Assembly (NCBI GenBank): GCA_905208455.1
Contig: CAJLPK010000011.1
Location: 1 to 34,277 of the forward strand
DNA from: an uncultured Bacillota bacterium
GTDB lineage: Bacteria > Bacillota > Clostridia > Christensenellales > QAND01
DNA: 34,277 bases
Reading direction: 5' to 3'
Under the pieces are notes generated by a model. It ran no database searches. It saw nothing but the letters and a program-made list of their open reading frames with translations, and was not told where the DNA came from. The position numbers and the translations under genes were made by a program. Below are positions 7,416 to 14,826 of this stretch, piece after piece (positions within the stretch are counted from its first letter, which is position 1; each line of letters opens with the position of its first letter).

Positions 7416-7814
7416 ATGATCGTAACGGATCCCATTGCCGATATGCTGACCCGCATCCGCAACGCGTTGGTCGCCCGGCACGAAAGCGTAGAAGTCCCCG
7501 CGTCCAATATGAAGAAAGCCATCGCGCAGATTCTGCTGGATGAAGGATATATCAAAACCGTAGAGGTCGATGAGGAAGGCCCGCAGGGCAAGATCAAGAT
7601 CGGCCTGAAGTATGGTCCGAACAACGAAAGCGTCGTTACGGGATTGCGCCGTATCAGCAAGCCTGGCTTGCGCGTATACGCCCGCAAAGAAGAAGTTCCT
7701 AAGGTGTTGGGTGGCCTTGGTATTGCCATCATCTCCACCAGCAAAGGCGTAATGACCGATAAAAAGGCCCGCCAGAACAACATCGGCGGAGAGGTATTGG
7801 CGTACATCTGGTAA
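7416..7814 (+). CDS. rpsH: 30S ribosomal protein S8 (uS8)
   Basis: S8 organises the central domain of 16S rRNA and in E. coli represses the spc operon. The 132 residues include DPIADMLTRIRNALVARHE, VPASNMKKAIAQILLDEGYI and the terminal GVMTDKKARQNNIGGEVLAY block. A GAGGAGG site precedes the ATG. Confidence 0.98.
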   Translation: MIVTDPIADMLTRIRNALVARHESVEVPASNMKKAIAQILLDEGYIKTVEVDEEGPQGKIKIGLKYGPNNESVVTGLRRISKPGLRVYARKEEVPKVLGGLGIAIISTSKGVMTDKKARQNNIGGEVLAYIW

Positions 7815-7838
7815 GATGGCGCCCACGGAGGTGTGGTT

Positions 7839-8378
7839 ATGTCCAGAATTGGCAAAAAGCCGATCAGCCTGCCCAATGGGGTAAGCGTCACGGTGGAGCA
7901 GGGCAACACCGTACACGTGAAAGGTCCCAAGGGCGAGCTTTCGCAGAAAATCCACGATGATATGAAAGTATCCGTGGCAGACAATGTAGTGACGGTAGAA
8001 CGTCCTACGGATGAAGCAAATCACCGTGCACTGCACGGTTTATCCCGTTCCCTGATTCAAAACATGGTAACAGGCGTATCCGAAGGCTACAAAAAAGAGC
8101 TGGAAATCGTCGGTGTTGGTTATCGTGCGCAAAAACAGGGGAAAAAGCTGGTGCTGAATATGGGCTTTTCCCATCCGGTAGAGATGGAAGAGCCGCAGGG
8201 GATTACCTTTGATGTGCCGAGCCCGACGCAGATCGTGGTCAATGGCATTGACAAGCAGCTGGTAGGCGAAACAGCGGCCAATGTGCGCAAGGTGCGCCCG
8301 CCGGAACCCTACAAAGGCAAAGGCATCAAGTATGTGGATGAGTACATTCGCCGCAAGGTCGGCAAAGCAGGTAAGTAA
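7839..8378 (+). CDS. rplF: 50S ribosomal protein L6 (uL6)
   Basis: L6 lies at the base of the L7/L12 stalk near the sarcin-ricin loop. I start it at ATG 7839 (MSRIGKKPI), 5 nt after GGAGGTG; an in-frame GTG at 7833 is part of that binding site. The product is 179 residues, the usual length. The C-terminal RNA-binding block (VRPPEPYKGKGIKYVDEYIR) is clear. Confidence 0.96.
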   Translation: MSRIGKKPISLPNGVSVTVEQGNTVHVKGPKGELSQKIHDDMKVSVADNVVTVERPTDEANHRALHGLSRSLIQNMVTGVSEGYKKELEIVGVGYRAQKQGKKLVLNMGFSHPVEMEEPQGITFDVPSPTQIVVNGIDKQLVGETAANVRKVRPPEPYKGKGIKYVDEYIRRKVGKAGK

Positions 8379-8393
8379 GGAGGGACGTGCAGC

Positions 8394-8762
8394 ATGATTA
8401 ATAAACCGGATAAAAACAAGATTCGCATTGCGCGTCACCGCCGTACTCGCAAGAATATCATGGGGACGGCTGAGTGCCCGCGGATGGATGTTTTCCGCAG
8501 CAACAGCCATATCTATGTGCAATTGATTGACGATGCAGCAGGCAGAACGCTGGTAGCCAGCTCTACGCTGGATCCTGCGATCCGCGACCAAGTCAAGGAA
8601 ATGTCCAAGCTGGAGGCCGCCAAGTTGGTAGGCTCCCAGGCGGGCAAAAAAGCCTTGGAAGCTGGCATCAAGCAAGTCGTGTTCGATCGCGGAGGCTATC
8701 TCTACACTGGCCGTGTGGCCAATGTGGCAGAAGGGGCCCGCGAAGCCGGACTGGACTTCTAA
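8394..8762 (+). CDS. rplR: 50S ribosomal protein L18 (uL18)
   Basis: L18 binds 5S rRNA with L5. The 122-residue product has the basic N-terminus (RIARHRRTRKNIMGTAECPR), the RMDVFRSNSHIYVQLIDD strand block and the terminal FDRGGYLYTGRVANVAEGAR motif. AAGGAGGG stands upstream. Confidence 0.97.
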   Translation: MINKPDKNKIRIARHRRTRKNIMGTAECPRMDVFRSNSHIYVQLIDDAAGRTLVASSTLDPAIRDQVKEMSKLEAAKLVGSQAGKKALEAGIKQVVFDRGGYLYTGRVANVAEGAREAGLDF

Positions 8763-8779
8763 AACGGAGGGATACAACA

Positions 8780-9277
8780 GTGCGCATTGACACAACAGGC
8801 TTAGAACTGAAAGAAAAACTTGTTGCCGTAAACCGCGTAGCTAAGGTAGTAAAGGGCGGACGCAATTTCCGCTTTACTGCCCTGATCGTTGTCGGTGATG
8901 AAAACGGTCTAGTCGGTATTGGCAGCGGCAAAGCAGCTGAGATCCCGGAGGCGATCCGCAAAGGCACAGAGGATGCAAAGCGCAACCTCGTTCGCGTGCC
9001 GATCGTAGGCACCAGCATTCCGCACGAGGTCAAGGGGAAATTTGGCAAAGGGTTGGTTCTCTTGCTTCCGGCCCCGGAAGGTACCGGCGTTATTGCGGGC
9101 GGTCCTGTCCGTGCGGTATTGGAGCTGGCCGGCATCAAGGACATTCGTACGAAGAGCTATGGTTCCAACAACCCGGCAAACTGTGCAAAAGCGACGCTGG
9201 AGGGGCTGAAAATGCTTCAGACGGCAGAGCAGGTTGCCAAACTGCGTGGCAAATCCGTAGCTGAAATTTTGGGTTGA
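8780..9277 (+). CDS. rpsE: 30S ribosomal protein S5 (uS5)
   Basis: S5 acts in decoding fidelity at the mRNA entry side. The 165-residue protein begins with GTG, about 10 nt after ACGGAGGG. It contains the double-stranded RNA-binding loop VNRVAKVVKGGRNFRFTALI, the GKAAEIPEAIRKG helix and the GVIAGGPVRAVLELAGI block. Confidence 0.97.
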   Translation: MRIDTTGLELKEKLVAVNRVAKVVKGGRNFRFTALIVVGDENGLVGIGSGKAAEIPEAIRKGTEDAKRNLVRVPIVGTSIPHEVKGKFGKGLVLLLPAPEGTGVIAGGPVRAVLELAGIKDIRTKSYGSNNPANCAKATLEGLKMLQTAEQVAKLRGKSVAEILG

Positions 9278-9293
9278 GGGGGGCAATGATCAG

Positions 9294-9479
9294 ATGAAAC
9301 AGCTGAAAGTGACCCTGAAAAAGAGTACCATTGGCAGCAATCAATCCATGAAAGACACGGTTCGTTCGCTGGGCTTAAAGAAGATCAATTCTTCTGCGGT
9401 CCACGTCGATAATCCTTCCATTCGCGGGATGATTTTTAAGGTCAAACATCTGGTGAGTGTAGAAGAAGTGGAAGCATAA
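9294..9479 (+). CDS. rpmD: 50S ribosomal protein L30 (uL30)
   Basis: This small 23S-binding protein has 61 residues with the bacterial L30 pattern LKVTLKKSTIGSNQSMKDTV, LGLKKINSSAVHVDNPSIRG and IFKVKHLVSVEEVE. Its place between rpsE and rplO is the standard spc-operon position. A GAGGGGGG site precedes the start. Confidence 0.97.
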   Translation: MKQLKVTLKKSTIGSNQSMKDTVRSLGLKKINSSAVHVDNPSIRGMIFKVKHLVSVEEVEA

Positions 9480-9491
9480 GGAGGAAACCCT

Positions 9492-9935
9492 ATGAAGCTG
9501 CATGAAATTACGCCTGCACAGGGCGCAACCCGTGCGCAAAAACGCGTGGGCAGAGGCCCGGGTAGCGGCCGCGGAAAAACCTCCACAAGAGGCCATAAAG
9601 GGCAATGGGCCCGCAGCGGCGGCGGCGTACGCCCTGGATTTGAGGGCGGCCAGATGCCACTGACCCGGCGCTTGCCCAAACGTGGTTTTACCAACATCTT
9701 TGCCAAGGAGTATGCTACGGTGAATGTCCGTGACTTGAACTGCTTGGAGGATGGATTTGTAGTTACGGCCGAATCGCTGAAAGAGCGCGGCCTTATCAAT
9801 CAGATTGGCGATGGCCTGAAGGTATTGGGCCATGGCGAATTGAACAAAAAGCTTACTGTGAAAGCAACCAAGCTTACGAAAACAGCCCAAGACAAGATCA
9901 GCGCTGCCGGCGGTAGCGTAGAGGTGATTGGATAA
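9492..9935 (+). CDS. rplO: 50S ribosomal protein L15 (uL15)
   Basis: L15 is a late assembly protein that threads a long basic tail through 23S rRNA. The 147 residues open MKLHEITPAQGATRAQKRVG, then the Gly/Arg-rich GRGPGSGRGKTSTRGHKGQ and GGQMPLTRRLPKRGF blocks, and end in a globular domain (KLTKTAQDKISAAGGSVEVI). Its TAA shares one base with the secY ATG. Confidence 0.98.
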   Translation: MKLHEITPAQGATRAQKRVGRGPGSGRGKTSTRGHKGQWARSGGGVRPGFEGGQMPLTRRLPKRGFTNIFAKEYATVNVRDLNCLEDGFVVTAESLKERGLINQIGDGLKVLGHGELNKKLTVKATKLTKTAQDKISAAGGSVEVIG

Positions 9936-11200
9936 TGCTTGAAACTTTCAAAAATGCATGGCGTATAGAGGATTTGCGAAAGAAAATCCTCTATACGTTA
10001 CTCATGCTTTTGGTATACCGAATTGGCACGTCGTTCATTCCGATTGCCGGGATGGATGTTGCCGCCATCAAACAAACGGTAGAAGGTTCTGATATTTTAG
10101 GATTTTTGAACATGATTACCGGGGGTTCGCTGGCTGGCTTTACGATTTTTGCCGTCGGTATTTCGCCGTATATTACCGCAAGCATCGTGATGCAGTTGCT
10201 GACGTTTGCCATTCCTGCATTGGAACGCTTGAGCAAAGAGGGCGGCGAAGAAGGACGCGAAAAGCTCAAACGCATCACCCGCTACGTGGGAATTGGGTTG
10301 GCGTTGATTATGAGCATTGGTATGGTGATGAGCCTGCGCAGCTATATGCTTACAACGGATCTGCTTTCTAAGATTACGATGATCCTGACTTTAACGGCCG
10401 GCGCGTGTATTGTCATGTGGATGGGTGAAAAGATCACCGAAAAAGGCATCGGAAACGGCGTGTCCCTGCTGATCTTTATTGGCATCGTGGCTCGTTTGCC
10501 GGTTACGGTATGGAGCTTTATGCAAAATATTTTTGCCGGAGAAGTCAATGCCTGGGCTTTGCTGCCTATCGTTGTCATCTATGTGGCGATTGTAGCAGGC
10601 GTTGTGTTCATTGATTGCGGAGAGCGCCGCATCCCGGTGCAATATGCCAAGCGTGTAGTAGGCCGTAAAATGTATGGTGGACAAAGCACCAACATTCCGA
10701 TGAAGGTGCACAGCGCAGGGGTTATGCCGATCATCTTTGCAGTGACCTTGCTGCAATTTCCCGGCATGATTGCGAGCTTTTGGCCACAGAGCGGATTTGC
10801 GCTTTGGTGGGGCCGTTGGATGAATTCGGCTACCATCCCATACAATCTCATTTTTGCAATTTTGATTGTTGCATTGGGATACTTTTACAATATGGTTACC
10901 TTTAATCCTGTGGAAGTGTCCAAAAATATTCAGCAATATGGCGGGTTCATTCCGGGCATCCGTCCTGGGAAACCGACCAGCGATTACTTAGGAAAGATCT
11001 CCAGCCGTTTGACCTTGTTTGGCGGGTTATTCCTAGCATTATTGGCAACACTGCCCGGCTTGATTGCTGGCCTGGTGGGTACTAATATTATGGCTTTGAC
11101 GGCAACGGGGGTATTGATTTCGGTATCGGTAGCCTTGGAGACCTCTAAGCAACTGGAATCACAAATGCTCATGAGGCATTACAAAGGATTTCTGAAATAG
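9935..11200 (+). CDS. secY: Protein translocase subunit SecY
   Basis: SecY forms the protein-conducting channel of the Sec translocon in the plasma membrane. The 421-residue product has about ten hydrophobic helices. Conserved parts are the first helix and plug region (YRIGTSFIPIAGMD), GGSLAGFTIFAVGISPYITA, the cytosolic loop RRIPVQYAKRVVG, and the C-terminal GTNIMALTATGVLISVSVAL helix. The one-base overlap with rplO links its translation to the r-proteins. secE and secG are not in this window. Confidence 0.98.
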   Translation: MLETFKNAWRIEDLRKKILYTLLMLLVYRIGTSFIPIAGMDVAAIKQTVEGSDILGFLNMITGGSLAGFTIFAVGISPYITASIVMQLLTFAIPALERLSKEGGEEGREKLKRITRYVGIGLALIMSIGMVMSLRSYMLTTDLLSKITMILTLTAGACIVMWMGEKITEKGIGNGVSLLIFIGIVARLPVTVWSFMQNIFAGEVNAWALLPIVVIYVAIVAGVVFIDCGERRIPVQYAKRVVGRKMYGGQSTNIPMKVHSAGVMPIIFAVTLLQFPGMIASFWPQSGFALWWGRWMNSATIPYNLIFAILIVALGYFYNMVTFNPVEVSKNIQQYGGFIPGIRPGKPTSDYLGKISSRLTLFGGLFLALLATLPGLIAGLVGTNIMALTATGVLISVSVALETSKQLESQMLMRHYKGFLK

Positions 11201-11213
11201 GGGAGGCAGCAAG

Positions 11214-11846
11214 ATGAACTTAGTATTTCTTGGCCCTCCCGGTGCAGGGAAAGGCACGCAGGCCGTAGGTGTCTGTGAAAAGTACGCGTTGCCGCATATC
11301 TCTACCGGGGACATCCTGAGAGGCGAAATCAAACAACAGACCAAGCTTGGCCTGGAAGCAAAAAAATATATGGATGCAGGCCAGTTGGTGCCGGATGAAG
11401 TGGTCATTGGTATCGTAGCCTCCAGACTGACGCAGCCGGACTGCAAAAACGGATTTTTGTTTGATGGCTTTCCGCGCACGCTAAAGCAAGCGGAAGCGCT
11501 GGCGGAAAAGGCTGATATCGAGTTGGCCATTGACATTGATGTGCCGGATGAAAGCATCATTCAACGTTTGAGCGGCCGTCGGGTATGCAAGGCCTGCGGG
11601 GCAACGTACCATGTAGACAACCATAAGGAATCCACTTGCGATACCTGTGGCGGTGAACTGATCCAGCGCACGGATGATGCGCCGGAAACAGTAGCAAACC
11701 GTTTACATGTGTATCATGAGCAGACCAGCCCGCTGATTGACTTCTATCAATCAAAAGGCGTTTTAAGATCGGTGGATGGTACACGCGGTATTGATGATGT
11801 GTTTGCAGACATCTGTGCGATCCTGGATAAGGAATTTGGCAAATGA
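11214..11846 (+). CDS. adk: Adenylate kinase with zinc-binding lid
   Basis: Adk interconverts ATP + AMP and 2 ADP. The 210-residue protein has the P-loop GPPGAGKGTQ at residues 7-16, the AMP-binding STGDILR region and FDGFPRT near residues 80-86. The lid carries four Cys (C-x2-C CKACG, and C-x2-C CDTCG), the structural zinc form usual in Gram-positives. It overlaps map by 4 nt (ATGA). Confidence 0.98.
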   Translation: MNLVFLGPPGAGKGTQAVGVCEKYALPHISTGDILRGEIKQQTKLGLEAKKYMDAGQLVPDEVVIGIVASRLTQPDCKNGFLFDGFPRTLKQAEALAEKADIELAIDIDVPDESIIQRLSGRRVCKACGATYHVDNHKESTCDTCGGELIQRTDDAPETVANRLHVYHEQTSPLIDFYQSKGVLRSVDGTRGIDDVFADICAILDKEFGK

Positions 11847-12601
11847 TTAAGCTGAAATCGGAACGGGAAATCCATCTTATGCGCCAGGCAGGCGCTGTGG
11901 CTGCCGAAGCAATGGAGTTGGTGGGGAAATCCATACGCCCAGGAATGACAACCCAGGAGGTAGATGATATTTTCTGGCATTTTGTCCGTTCCCGTGGCGG
12001 GAAGGCTTCTTTCTACCGCTATGGCGGATTTCCCGGGCATATCTGTATTTCTATCAATGACGAAATCGTGCATGGTATTCCGGGCGATCGTGTAATTCAG
12101 GAGGGAGACATCGTTTCGGTGGATCTTGGCGTGGAATTGCACGGGTATCAGTCGGATATGGCGAGAACCTTTTTTGCGGGAGACTGCTCCAAAGAAGCAC
12201 GTCGGTTGGTAGAGGTCACGGAGCAAAGCTTTTTTGAAGCGCTGAAGTTCTGTTATCCGGGCAAACGCCTGGGCGACATCGGTCATGCCGTGCAGACGTT
12301 GGCAGAGGAAAATGGGTATTCCGTGGTCCGCGTGCTGACAGGGCATGGGATTGGCAAGCAGCTTCATGAAGATCCGGAAGTGCGCAACTATGGGAAACCC
12401 AATACGGGAGAAGTGCTCAAGGAGGGCATGGTCCTAGCCATCGAGCCGATGGTCAATGAGGGGACACACCGTGTCTATGAGTTGGATGACGACTGGACCT
12501 GTGTAACAGCGGACGGGAAGCTGTCTGCCCATTATGAAAACACGGTGGCGATTACCAAAGAAGGGCCTGTTATTTTAACCGCTTTGCCGGAGGAAGTCTG
12601 A
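11843..12601 (+). CDS. map: Methionine aminopeptidase, type I
   Basis: This enzyme removes the N-terminal Met from nascent proteins. The 252-residue, single-domain length is normal. Metal ligands are visible: Asp in VSVDLGVELHGYQSD (two Asp of the pair), His in LTGHGIGKQLHEDP, Glu in VLAIEPMVNEGTH, and Glu in the terminal HYENTVAITKEG. The substrate His is in INDEIVHGIPG. It overlaps adk upstream and shares one base with the KOW gene downstream. Confidence 0.98.
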   Translation: MIKLKSEREIHLMRQAGAVAAEAMELVGKSIRPGMTTQEVDDIFWHFVRSRGGKASFYRYGGFPGHICISINDEIVHGIPGDRVIQEGDIVSVDLGVELHGYQSDMARTFFAGDCSKEARRLVEVTEQSFFEALKFCYPGKRLGDIGHAVQTLAEENGYSVVRVLTGHGIGKQLHEDPEVRNYGKPNTGEVLKEGMVLAIEPMVNEGTHRVYELDDDWTCVTADGKLSAHYENTVAITKEGPVILTALPEEV

Positions 12602-12918
12602 TGGAAGTGAAAATTTCTCTGGGAAGTGTTGTAAAAAGCAAACAAGGGCGAGACAAAGGCAAGTATTTTATGGTATACTCATACGATGGTTGCCAATATG
12701 TAGACCTTGTGGATGGCGTTTACCGAAAACAGCAGGCGCCAAAGAGAAAGAAGATCAAACATATCGATGTAACAGGGACCATTTTGGAAGGACTTGCAGA
12801 AAAGCTGCAGGAAGGCATCCATGTGTTTGATGCTGAGATCCAAAAGGCCTTGAAAGAGGCGGGCTTTTCCAACAAGGCCGCGGAGATGCAAAAGGAGGGC
12901 CAACTTGTCCAAGAGTGA
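12601..12918 (+). CDS. KOW-domain RNA-binding protein (L14e-like)
   Basis: The product has 105 residues. The N-terminal half looks like a KOW/SH3-like RNA-binding fold (LGSVVKSKQGRDKGKYFMVY, then DLVDGVYRKQQAPKRKKIKH), resembling the start of archaeal/eukaryotic L14e; the C-terminal half is predicted helical and charged. Genes of this type sit between map and infA in many Clostridia and are usually annotated only as KOW-domain RNA-binding proteins. It shares one base with map and overlaps infA by 14 nt, so it is tightly co-translated with translation-initiation genes. A role in ribosome function or assembly is inference from position and domain. Confidence 0.85.
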   Translation: MEVKISLGSVVKSKQGRDKGKYFMVYSYDGCQYVDLVDGVYRKQQAPKRKKIKHIDVTGTILEGLAEKLQEGIHVFDAEIQKALKEAGFSNKAAEMQKEGQLVQE

Positions 12919-13129
12919 TGTAATTGAAGTGGAAGGCCGTGTAACGGACGCGTTTCCCAACGCCACGTTTGAAGTAGAGCTTCCCAACGGCCATAAGGTA
13001 TTGGCGCATATTTCCGGGAAACTGAGGATGCATTACATCCGTATTTTACCGGGAGATAAGGTTACCATTGAACTATCGCCCTACGACCTTTCCCGCGGCA
13101 GGATCACCTGGCGCGGCAAGGGCCGCTAA
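12905..13129 (+). CDS. infA: Translation initiation factor IF-1
   Basis: IF-1 is an OB-fold factor that occupies the A site during initiation. The 74-residue protein reads SKSDVIEVEGRVTDAFPN, then GHKVLAHISGKLRMHYIRIL and the ending PYDLSRGRITWRGKGR, an almost textbook IF-1. The start codon is TTG at 12905, 5 nt after AAAAGGAGGG, lying inside the last codons of the KOW gene. Confidence 0.97.
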   Translation: MSKSDVIEVEGRVTDAFPNATFEVELPNGHKVLAHISGKLRMHYIRILPGDKVTIELSPYDLSRGRITWRGKGR

Positions 13130-13148
13130 GTTGTAAGGAGGAATCACC

Positions 13149-13262
13149 ATGAAAGTACGTCCTTCGGTCAAACCGATGTGCGAAAAATGCAAGATCATCC
13201 GCCGGCACGGCAAGGTGATGGTCATCTGCACGAACCCGAAACATAAGCAAAAGCAAGGCTAA
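13149..13262 (+). CDS. rpmJ: 50S ribosomal protein L36 (bL36, zinc form)
   Basis: This 37-residue gene is short but unmistakable: MKVRPSVKPMCEKCKIIRRH, then GKVMVICTNPKHKQKQG. The C-x2-C, Cys and His residues make the zinc knuckle of the C+ form of L36. AAGGAGG stands 8 nt before the ATG. It is in the usual place between infA and rpsM. Confidence 0.97.
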   Translation: MKVRPSVKPMCEKCKIIRRHGKVMVICTNPKHKQKQG

Positions 13263-13269
13263 AATCTCT

Positions 13270-13308
13270 CGCGCGGGCGGCTGAAGTGGGTATATACCCC
13301 ACCGCGCG
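13270..13308 (+). promoter_or_regulatory. Strong intercistronic hairpin between rpmJ and rpsM
   Basis: CGCGCG 13270-13275 pairs with CGCGCG 13303-13308 and, inside, GTGGG 13286-13290 pairs with CCCAC 13298-13302, leaving an unpaired 5' bulge at 13276-13285. It is followed by TTTGTATACATG and not by a U-tract, so it is not a typical terminator. It sits about 20 nt ahead of the rpsM ribosome binding site, at the boundary of the alpha operon (rpsM-rpsK-rpsD-rpoA-rplQ). It could be an RNA-processing site, an attenuator or an r-protein binding site; which one is not shown. Confidence 0.55.
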
Positions 13309-13348
13309 TTTGTATACATGAATTTTTCTGGGAGGTGTTCATACACAT

Positions 13349-13717
13349 ATGGCACGTATTGCAGGCATCGACTTGCCGAAAGAAAAGCGAGTCGAAATAG
13401 GGCTGACATACATCTACGGGATCGGCCGTAAGACAGCTCAAAGGATCCTTGAAGCGACCGGCGTGGATCCGGACATCAGAGTCCGCGACCTGACGGAAGA
13501 CCAAGAGGCTCTTTTGCGTGATTATATTGACAAAAACATTCAGGTCGAGGGCGATCTGCGCCGTGAGGTTCAGTTGAACATTAAGCGTCTGATCGAGATC
13601 GGCTGTTATAGAGGCATTCGCCATCGCCGTGGTTTGCCCGTACGCGGACAGAGCACAAAGCAGAATGCACGTACCCGCAAAGGTCCGAAAAAGACTGTAA
13701 GCGGAAGAAAGAAGTAA
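13349..13717 (+). CDS. rpsM: 30S ribosomal protein S13 (uS13)
   Basis: S13 is a 30S head protein that touches the P-site tRNA and L5. The 122 residues start MARIAGIDLPKEKRVEIGLT, include the helix-two-turn-helix YIYGIGRKTAQRIL, and end in the basic tail RGQSTKQNARTRKGPKK. A GGGAGGTG site lies 11 nt upstream, slightly farther than its neighbours' sites. Confidence 0.98.
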   Translation: MARIAGIDLPKEKRVEIGLTYIYGIGRKTAQRILEATGVDPDIRVRDLTEDQEALLRDYIDKNIQVEGDLRREVQLNIKRLIEIGCYRGIRHRRGLPVRGQSTKQNARTRKGPKKTVSGRKK

Positions 13718-13730
13718 AGGAGGGAGTATC

Positions 13731-14135
13731 ATGGCAGCAGCGAAGCAAAAGAAACGCACCACGACCCGCAAGCGTCGTGAACGCAAAAATGTGGAGCGAG
13801 GACAGGTCCATATCCACTCCTCCTTCAATAATACCATCGTTACCATCACAGACATGGGCGGCAATGCAATCTCCTGGGCCAGTTCCGGCGGCTTAGGGTT
13901 CCGCGGCAGCCGTAAGAGCACGCCGTTTGCTGCGCAGACCGCAGCAGAAACGGCCGCCAAGGCCGCCAAAGAGCATGGGCTCCGCACCGTGGAAGTGTAC
14001 GTAAAAGGGCCGGGTTCCAGCCGTGAGGCTGCGATTCGTTCCCTTCAGGCAGTAGGCCTGGAGGTCACCCTGATCAAGGATACGACACCCATTCCGCACA
14101 ATGGATGCCGCCCGCCGAAACGCCGCCGCGTCTAA
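13731..14135 (+). CDS. rpsK: 30S ribosomal protein S11 (uS11)
   Basis: S11 forms the 30S platform near the E site. The 134-residue protein contains VHIHSSFNNTIVTITDMGGN, the WASSGGLGFRGSRKSTPFAA block and the ending IPHNGCRPPKRRRV. AAGGAGGG precedes the ATG. Confidence 0.98.
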   Translation: MAAAKQKKRTTTRKRRERKNVERGQVHIHSSFNNTIVTITDMGGNAISWASSGGLGFRGSRKSTPFAAQTAAETAAKAAKEHGLRTVEVYVKGPGSSREAAIRSLQAVGLEVTLIKDTTPIPHNGCRPPKRRRV

Positions 14136-14156
14136 GCAAAGGAGGAGAAAGCAAAT

Positions 14157-14780
14157 ATGGCAAGATATACAGATTCCGTTTGCCGGCAATGCCGCCGGGA
14201 AGGCGCAAAGCTCTTCCTTAAGGGGGATCGTTGTTTTGGAGCGAAATGTGCGATTGTGAAGCGCCCCACGCCTCCTGGACAACATGGCGTTAGCCGCAAA
14301 AAGCAAAGCCAGTATGGCATTCAGCTGCGTGAAAAACAAAAAGCGCGCCGTGCCTATGGCGTATTGGAAGGACAATTCCGCGGATATTTTCAGCAGGCAA
14401 GCCGCATGAAGGGCGTAACGGGCGAAAACCTGTTGACGCTGCTGGAACGCCGCTTGGATAATGTAGTGTACCGTTTGGGTATGGGCGATAGCCGTGCGCA
14501 TGCACGTCAGCTGGTTACCCATGGACATATCCGTGTCAACGGCAAAAAAGTAAACATTCCGTCGTTCCGTGTAAAGCTGAATGACGAAATTACAGTCCGT
14601 TCCGGGTCCCAGAGCATGGAGAACCTGAAACAGCTTCGTGAAGAGGGAAACCGTATGGTTCCAAAATGGTTGTCCTTGGATCACGAAAATCTGGTGGGCA
14701 AGGTCATTGCGCTGCCGCAGCGTGACGATATCGACCTGACCATTGAGGAGCACCAGATTGTTGAGCTCTACTCCAGATAA
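14157..14780 (+). CDS. rpsD: 30S ribosomal protein S4 (uS4, zinc form)
   Basis: S4 is a primary assembly protein of the 30S body and, in several bacteria, the translational repressor of its operon. The 207-residue protein has four N-terminal Cys (C-x2-C at residues 9-12, and Cys in RCFGAKC) that make the zinc form, and the S4 RNA-binding domain RLDNVVYRLGMGDSRAHARQ with HGHIRVNGKKVNIPS. In B. subtilis rpsD is monocistronic and elsewhere; here it lies inside the alpha operon as in many Clostridia. Confidence 0.97.
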   Translation: MARYTDSVCRQCRREGAKLFLKGDRCFGAKCAIVKRPTPPGQHGVSRKKQSQYGIQLREKQKARRAYGVLEGQFRGYFQQASRMKGVTGENLLTLLERRLDNVVYRLGMGDSRAHARQLVTHGHIRVNGKKVNIPSFRVKLNDEITVRSGSQSMENLKQLREEGNRMVPKWLSLDHENLVGKVIALPQRDDIDLTIEEHQIVELYSR

Positions 14781-14826
14781 CACCCTTGACCCATAGGGGG
14801 GAAAAAGCAAAGGAGGAGCAACACGT

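Noticed and set aside
13286..13318. Internal promoter before rpsM using TATACA at 13313-13318
   Set aside because: No acceptable -35 lies at a proper distance and the sequence is taken up by the hairpin.
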